NCBI GenBank assembly: GCA_945903675.1 | Contig: CAMDOP010000108.1 | Location: 1 to 9,900, forward strand | Source of the DNA: Crenothrix polyspora | GTDB lineage: Bacteria > Pseudomonadota > Gammaproteobacteria > Methylococcales > Methylomonadaceae | DNA: 9,900 bases | Direction: 5' to 3' | In this document: positions 6,372 to 9,900 of the stretch, piece after piece | Position numbering within the stretch: the first letter of the stretch is position 1 | Layout: each line of letters begins with the position of its first letter | Notes under the pieces: generated by a model | The model's input: only the letters and a program-made list of their open reading frames with translations | Told to the model about the DNA's origin: nothing | Database searches by the model: none | Translations under genes and position numbers: made by a program

Positions 6372-7415
6372 ATGGAGCAGAGTATAAGCTATGTATTCGG
6401 GGGCTTTAGCTTGGATACTGCCACTGAGCTTTTGTGGAATAAAGATGTAACCATCACCATAGCACCCAAGACTTATCGTTTATTGTTATATTTCTTACAA
6501 AACCCAGAGCGTCTGATTTCTCATGAGGAATTATTTAGTTCCGTTTGGGAGGGTCGGTGTGTTGATGATTCAGCGATCCGGCTTGCGGTTAATGCTTTGC
6601 GTAAAGCTTTGCAAGATAATCCTAAATTGCCGGAATATATTTTAACAGTCCATAAAAAGGGTTATCGTTTTACGGCAAAGCTGAGTATTCATGTGGCGCT
6701 TGCAACTATAAAAGCAGAGCTAAGCAATCCCTTGCATTATCGTGATCAAACACAGGGCCTACCTGTTCACCCAGAGCATGGCCAACACCTAGCAGAATTA
6801 GTTCAGGCCTTGCTGCAATCTTCGAACGGAGAGCGTAGGTTAATTTTTTTACAAGGCGAACAACAGGTGGGCAAAACGTCTTTGCTCAATAGTTTCCTTG
6901 CCAGCGTCCATCATTCCGAACTTTCTGTGTTAAGAGCGCGTTGCGTTCAGATGCACGGCAACCCTGAGCCTTTTATGCCCTTGCTGGAAGCGCTGGAGCG
7001 TCAATGTCGTGAAGTTCATGGAAAGTTATTAATTGAGCAGTTGGGTGAGTTAGCTCCAAGTTGGCTAACTCAAATGTCGAATGTATTAAGTGCTGATGAG
7101 CTGGCTATGCTGCAATTGAAAGGTTCTCAGATCGCTACGCTACGTATGTTGCGTGAAGGCGCTGAGCTAATAGAACGGTTAAGTAAAGACATGACCTTTA
7201 TCTTGATTCTAGATAATGCGCATTGGAGCGATAGCGATACCTTGGATTTATTGAACTTTTTAATGTTCCGGTGTTCTGCAACAAAACTATTGATTATCGT
7301 CAGTTACAGGTCTTGCGATAAGGGTGCAGGTGTCCAGCGGATTGCCAAAATGCAGGCTGAATTAGTGGTGCGTGGCTTTGGAAAGGAAATAGTTATGCAG
7401 AGAGCTTTGAGTTAA
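6372..7415 (+). CDS. Winged-helix (OmpR/CadC-type) regulator with AAA/STAND-like ATPase domain, probably C-terminally truncated
   Basis: 347 aa. Residues 8-102 form a Trans_reg_C winged helix, ending with the family-typical ILTVHKKGYRF. After a short linker, residues 140-315 form a P-loop ATPase domain of the AAA_16 type, with Walker A GEQQVGKT at 162-169 and a Walker B-like ILILDNAHWSD at 277-287. The expected VGRE-like entry motif is not recognisable (PVHPEHGQHLAEL instead). Relatives usually continue for several hundred residues with an ATPase lid and TPR-like repeats. This one stops right after the nucleotide-binding core, at a position aligning with the start of the lid. No continuation is recognisable after the TAA, only a hairpin and a convergent gene. 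It is a cytosolic DNA-binding regulator with unknown signal. The ribosome site is weak (AGAGAG 8 bases from ATG). Confidence 0.87.
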   Translation: MEQSISYVFGGFSLDTATELLWNKDVTITIAPKTYRLLLYFLQNPERLISHEELFSSVWEGRCVDDSAIRLAVNALRKALQDNPKLPEYILTVHKKGYRFTAKLSIHVALATIKAELSNPLHYRDQTQGLPVHPEHGQHLAELVQALLQSSNGERRLIFLQGEQQVGKTSLLNSFLASVHHSELSVLRARCVQMHGNPEPFMPLLEALERQCREVHGKLLIEQLGELAPSWLTQMSNVLSADELAMLQLKGSQIATLRMLREGAELIERLSKDMTFILILDNAHWSDSDTLDLLNFLMFRCSATKLLIIVSYRSCDKGAGVQRIAKMQAELVVRGFGKEIVMQRALS

Positions 7416-7427
7416 ATAAGCATAAAG

Positions 7428-7466
7428 CTCATTAGGCAGAATCCTACCGCTGATCCACCTAATGAG
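7428..7466. terminator. Hairpin between convergent genes, possible bidirectional terminator
   Basis: CTCATTAGG (7428-7436) pairs perfectly with CCTAATGAG (7458-7466) around a 21-base loop. It starts 12 bases past the stop of the plus-strand gene and lies 25 bases past the stop of the minus-strand gene. Neither side has a clean T-run; the minus side is the more T-rich. Termination is therefore inferred mainly from position. Confidence 0.45.
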
Positions 7467-7490
7467 TTATCAATGAGTGTCGTATAAAGG

Positions 7491-8183
7491 TCAGCCCTTT
7501 ACACCCACTTCCAAAATCTGACTCCAGTGGCCTACTTGTTGATCACGTATACGATAAATAGCTCGATATTTCCAGATGACGGCAGTGCTGGGAGCTGGAA
7601 GTGACGTAAGGTCTTGAAAACTAGTTGTGTGTTGGATGGTTAGTAGGATAAAAGTACCATCGCCGTGATCGGCTTCAATTTCAAGCGAATCCGTGCCGTT
7701 ACTTTTCCAATGTATGATTGGGTGACCACCTTGAAAATCGATGCTTAATACGGGTTGTAAGGTAGCGAGGTCAGGGCTAGGGCTCGGTGTGGCAATGATG
7801 TTTAAGGCTTTTCCTATGGCTTCGGTGTAGTTTTTATGTTTTTTAATGCGAGAAATGAGCGGGCCTACAAAACCAAAAATGTCAGCGTAAAGGATACTGG
7901 CGGGCGCAGTAGGGAATATGGGGGGAGATGGCGGTACAACATTGGCGTTACTAGGTCCATCACGTAAGGCGCGTTTAAAGGCAAAGAGTGCGTTGTTGTA
8001 ATTGTTGGCAGCGTCTTGTGCCTTGAGGCTGTAATCGAAGCCTTCTAAGCCAATTTTTAACTGAGCTAAATCAGCTGCGCTAATCTCTAAGACTGTGGAA
8101 TAGCTGGATAAGTTAAGATCTAAATGTTGTAGCAAGGCAAGTTTGTTAGCGTCATCACGTGGGATGGCAGTGTTACTGGTCAT
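7491..8183 (-). CDS. Hypothetical protein with helical N-terminus and fibronectin-like C-terminus
   Basis: 230 aa from ATG at 8183, chosen because AGGAA lies 7 bases upstream; a TTG at 8210 would add nine residues but has no ribosome site. Residues 12-76 look helical (LALLQHLDLNLSSY, then a stretch rich in Ala and Asn), 82-95 are Pro-rich, and 112-130 read RIKKHKNYTEAIGKALNII, a segment I associate with a widespread uncharacterised bacterial family. From about 142 on, a beta-rich domain ends WKYRAIYRIRDQQVGHWSQI, like the last strands of a fibronectin type III fold. There is no signal peptide or membrane segment. The gene stands alone, convergent with the winged-helix ATPase gene, and upstream of it lies a 42-bp repeat array. 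Function unknown. Confidence 0.82.
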   Translation of the reverse strand: MTSNTAIPRDDANKLALLQHLDLNLSSYSTVLEISAADLAQLKIGLEGFDYSLKAQDAANNYNNALFAFKRALRDGPSNANVVPPSPPIFPTAPASILYADIFGFVGPLISRIKKHKNYTEAIGKALNIIATPSPSPDLATLQPVLSIDFQGGHPIIHWKSNGTDSLEIEADHGDGTFILLTIQHTTSFQDLTSLPAPSTAVIWKYRAIYRIRDQQVGHWSQILEVGVKG

Positions 8184-8268
8184 GGTGTAATTCCTATGTA
8201 TGTAAGGCAAAGACTACAAGCGCTTAAGTTGAGTTGCTTTATAGTGCATTCATCAATAAATAAAAGCA

Positions 8269-8630
8269 ATGTTTATTTTTAAGAGGGGAGTTATTGGCGA
8301 GAGAATCAGGGGGGTAATGTTGGTAGCATTACCTGCGCATTTAAGAAAATCCCGGGTAATGTTGGTAGCGTTACCTGCGCATTTGAGAAAATCCCGGGTA
8401 ATGTTGGTAGTGTTACAGGTGCATTTGAGAAAATCCGGGGTAATGTTGGTAGCGTTACCGGTGCATTTAAGAAAATCCCGGGTAATGTTGATAACGTTAC
8501 CGATGCATTTGAGAAAATCCCGGGTAATGTTGGTAGCGTTACCGGCGCATTTGATAAAAGCCCAGCTAACTTTGCCACCAGTGCGTGTCAGAATGCAGGC
8601 ATTGTTGATGATGAAGGGCGAGTGATCTGA
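8269..8630 (+). other. Possible small repeat-protein gene, frame uncertain
   Basis: The frame that reads most like protein gives 14-residue repeats of the type GNVGSVTGAFEKIP and ends at TGA 8628-8630, but it has no start codon after the stop at 8280-8282. An ATG at 8269 opens a second frame (MFIFKRGVIGERIRG), which runs through the repeats as Leu/Val-rich sequence to TGA 8623-8625. A run of six G at 8309-8314 sits between them, and one more G would join the ATG to the GNVGS frame. No clear ribosome site precedes 8269. It may be non-coding; I give it as a candidate only. Confidence 0.25.
8313..8564. repeat. Six 42-bp tandem repeats (minisatellite)
   Basis: Units start at 8313, 8355, 8397, 8439, 8481 and 8523. 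Each opens GGTAATGTTG, has a TTAC near its middle and closes GAAAATCC(C)GG; the last is degenerate. Between units the ends and middle can pair (CCGG and TAA against TTA and CCGG, with one bulged G), so each unit could form a hairpin. A CCCGGG site recurs at several junctions. The period is a multiple of three, leaving two plus-strand frames and at least one minus-strand frame open. Confidence 0.92.
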
Positions 8631-8638
8631 AAAAAGTA

Positions 8639-9853
8639 CTAATGTGATGCTATATAACGAGTGGCTATTAAATCAATAAGTTGTTCAGCTAATAGTGCTT
8701 TATCTGTCATCGGTAATAATTGTTCGCCGTTTGTCCAAAATACATGCAGGGCATTAACGTCGCTATCAAAACCACCAACAGCACCTCCAACCAAGTTGGC
8801 CGCTATCATATTCAGCTTCTTAGTAGTCAATTTGTCAAGAGCGTAGGCTGAAAGATCGTTGGTTTCAGCAGCAAAGCCCACTGTAAAAGGGGGCTTATCG
8901 AGTTGAGTCAGGTCAGATAAAATATCTTTGGTTTTGTTTAAGAGGAGAGTTGTACTCTCAGCTTGTTTTTTAATTTTATTAGGGTTGACGACTGTAGGAC
9001 TGTAGTCGGCAACGGCAGCGGCACCTATATAAATATGATGGTCATACGCTCTGGATAAAACCGCTTCATGCATATCTGCGGCTGATTCAACGGAGACAAG
9101 TTTGCAGTTATCAGGAGCGGGTAAATTAACAGGGCCAGAGACTAAGGTGACTTCAGCGCCAGCCATCATCGCAGCTTTGGCAATAGCGTAACCCATTTTT
9201 CCTGAGCTACGATTAGAAATGTAGCGTACTGGGTCTATGGCTTCACGGGTCGGGCCGGCACTAATTAAAATCTTAATATTAGCTAAAGGCATAGCCGCTA
9301 AAAGCTTGGGCGGCGTAGAGTAATCAATAATGCGCTGACAGATAGCCAAGGGTTCTGACATGCGGCCATAGCCAGTTTCACCACATGCTTGAGAGCCTTG
9401 TTCTGGGCCGATAGTCAAAACACCTTGCTGTTGTAAGGAAGCGATATTGCTTTGAGTAATGGCTTTGTTCCACATGGCTTGATTCATAGCGGGGGCAATA
9501 AAGACAGGGCAGGTGGCTGCAAGATAAAGGGTGGATAATAAATCATCAGCAAGGCCATGATTCATTTTAGCAATAATATTGGCAGTGGCTGGGGCGATGA
9601 TAAAAATATCAGCCCAGCGCGCTAAATTAATATGATCCATGCCATTATCAGCAGTGGCATCCATTAATTCAATATGAGTGGCATTACCTGATAAAGCTTG
9701 AATGGTTAGTGGTGTAATAAATTGAGTGGCACTATGGGTCATAACAACGCGGACATCTGCGCCACTTTTTATTAATAGCCTAATTAATTCGGCGGATTTA
9801 TAGGCTGCGATGCCTCCTGTAATGCCTAATAAAATATGTTTATTAATTAACAT
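8639..9853 (-). CDS. coaBC: CoaBC: phosphopantothenoylcysteine decarboxylase / phosphopantothenate-cysteine ligase
   Basis: 404 aa, full length for the bifunctional enzyme. It joins cysteine to 4'-phosphopantothenate (CoaB) and decarboxylates the product to 4'-phosphopantetheine (CoaC) in coenzyme A synthesis. The CoaC half (about 1-180) shows GITGGIAAYK near the N-terminus for FMN binding, the catalytic His74 in MDHI, PAMN at 121-124, and the active-site Cys157 in QACGETGYGRM. The CoaB half shows AGPTRE (199-204), SNRSSGKMG (213-221), AAVADY (279-284), KIKK (293-296) and GFAAET (326-331). All key motifs are present. ATG at 9853 is preferred over TTG at 9859, since family proteins begin a few residues before the GITGG motif. 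No strong ribosome site is visible. The stop is only 9 bases from the right end of the candidate at 8269-8630, on the opposite strand. Confidence 0.97.
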   Translation of the reverse strand: MLINKHILLGITGGIAAYKSAELIRLLIKSGADVRVVMTHSATQFITPLTIQALSGNATHIELMDATADNGMDHINLARWADIFIIAPATANIIAKMNHGLADDLLSTLYLAATCPVFIAPAMNQAMWNKAITQSNIASLQQQGVLTIGPEQGSQACGETGYGRMSEPLAICQRIIDYSTPPKLLAAMPLANIKILISAGPTREAIDPVRYISNRSSGKMGYAIAKAAMMAGAEVTLVSGPVNLPAPDNCKLVSVESAADMHEAVLSRAYDHHIYIGAAAVADYSPTVVNPNKIKKQAESTTLLLNKTKDILSDLTQLDKPPFTVGFAAETNDLSAYALDKLTTKKLNMIAANLVGGAVGGFDSDVNALHVFWTNGEQLLPMTDKALLAEQLIDLIATRYIASH

Positions 9854-9900
9854 GGTCAAATTTGCTTGAATAGGGAATAAGAATACACAGCCGTTATTTT

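Noticed and set aside
8184..8210. Upstream TTG start extending the hypothetical protein by nine residues
   Set aside because: No ribosome site precedes it, while ATG 8183 has AGGAA at good spacing, which the extension would bury inside the coding region.
8313..8564. CRISPR array or a minus-strand gene at 8306-8578
   Set aside because: There are no spacers between units. The minus frame starts at a GTG with no ribosome site, and its low-complexity Leu/Pro/Thr sequence follows from the repeat period being a multiple of three.

Overview
The window looks like a chromosomal stretch from a gammaproteobacterium. The CoaBC protein is close to the enterobacterial type, and codon use is moderately AT-rich. 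The mix of an aerobic HypX, a GlxA-type regulator, pentapeptide proteins and abundant palindromic intergenic repeats would fit a methanotroph-like member of Methylococcales. That placement is an impression from gene content, not something proven by the sequence.

Layout, left to right. (1) Positions 1-1800, minus strand: a gene running off the left edge that encodes a multi-pass membrane protein ending in pentapeptide repeats; the last ~290 visible bases are a homogenised 30-bp tandem repeat. (2) 1801-2443: a repeat-rich gap with two structurally matched palindromic elements flanking a 59-codon minus-strand gene that has a strong ribosome binding site. (3) 2444-5724, minus strand: a probable two-gene unit, a GlxA-type AraC-family regulator followed 50 bp later by hypX. 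HypX makes the CO ligand for [NiFe]-hydrogenase; this copy carries an extra C-terminal hemerythrin domain with all seven expected iron ligands. No hydrogenase or other hyp gene is in view. (4) 5725-6371: a 647-bp gap made of decayed, partly duplicated repeats, then a promoter candidate and three tandem 11-bp repeats. (5) 6372-7415, plus strand: an OmpR/CadC-type winged helix fused to an apparently truncated AAA/STAND-like ATPase. (6) 7491-8183, minus strand: a conserved-looking hypothetical protein with a fibronectin-like C-terminus, convergent with the previous gene across a 9-bp-stem hairpin. (7) 8313-8564: six 42-bp tandem repeats with uncertain coding status beside a G6 run. (8) 8639-9853, minus strand: coaBC of coenzyme A biosynthesis.

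The strongest candidate for something undescribed is the HypX-hemerythrin fusion. It would couple an O2/diiron-binding module directly to the enzyme that supplies CO for hydrogenase assembly in air. Secondary points of interest are the co-varying hairpin elements, a 22-bp motif present three times, the 11-bp triple repeat in front of the winged-helix ATPase, and two minisatellites with 30-bp and 42-bp periods.
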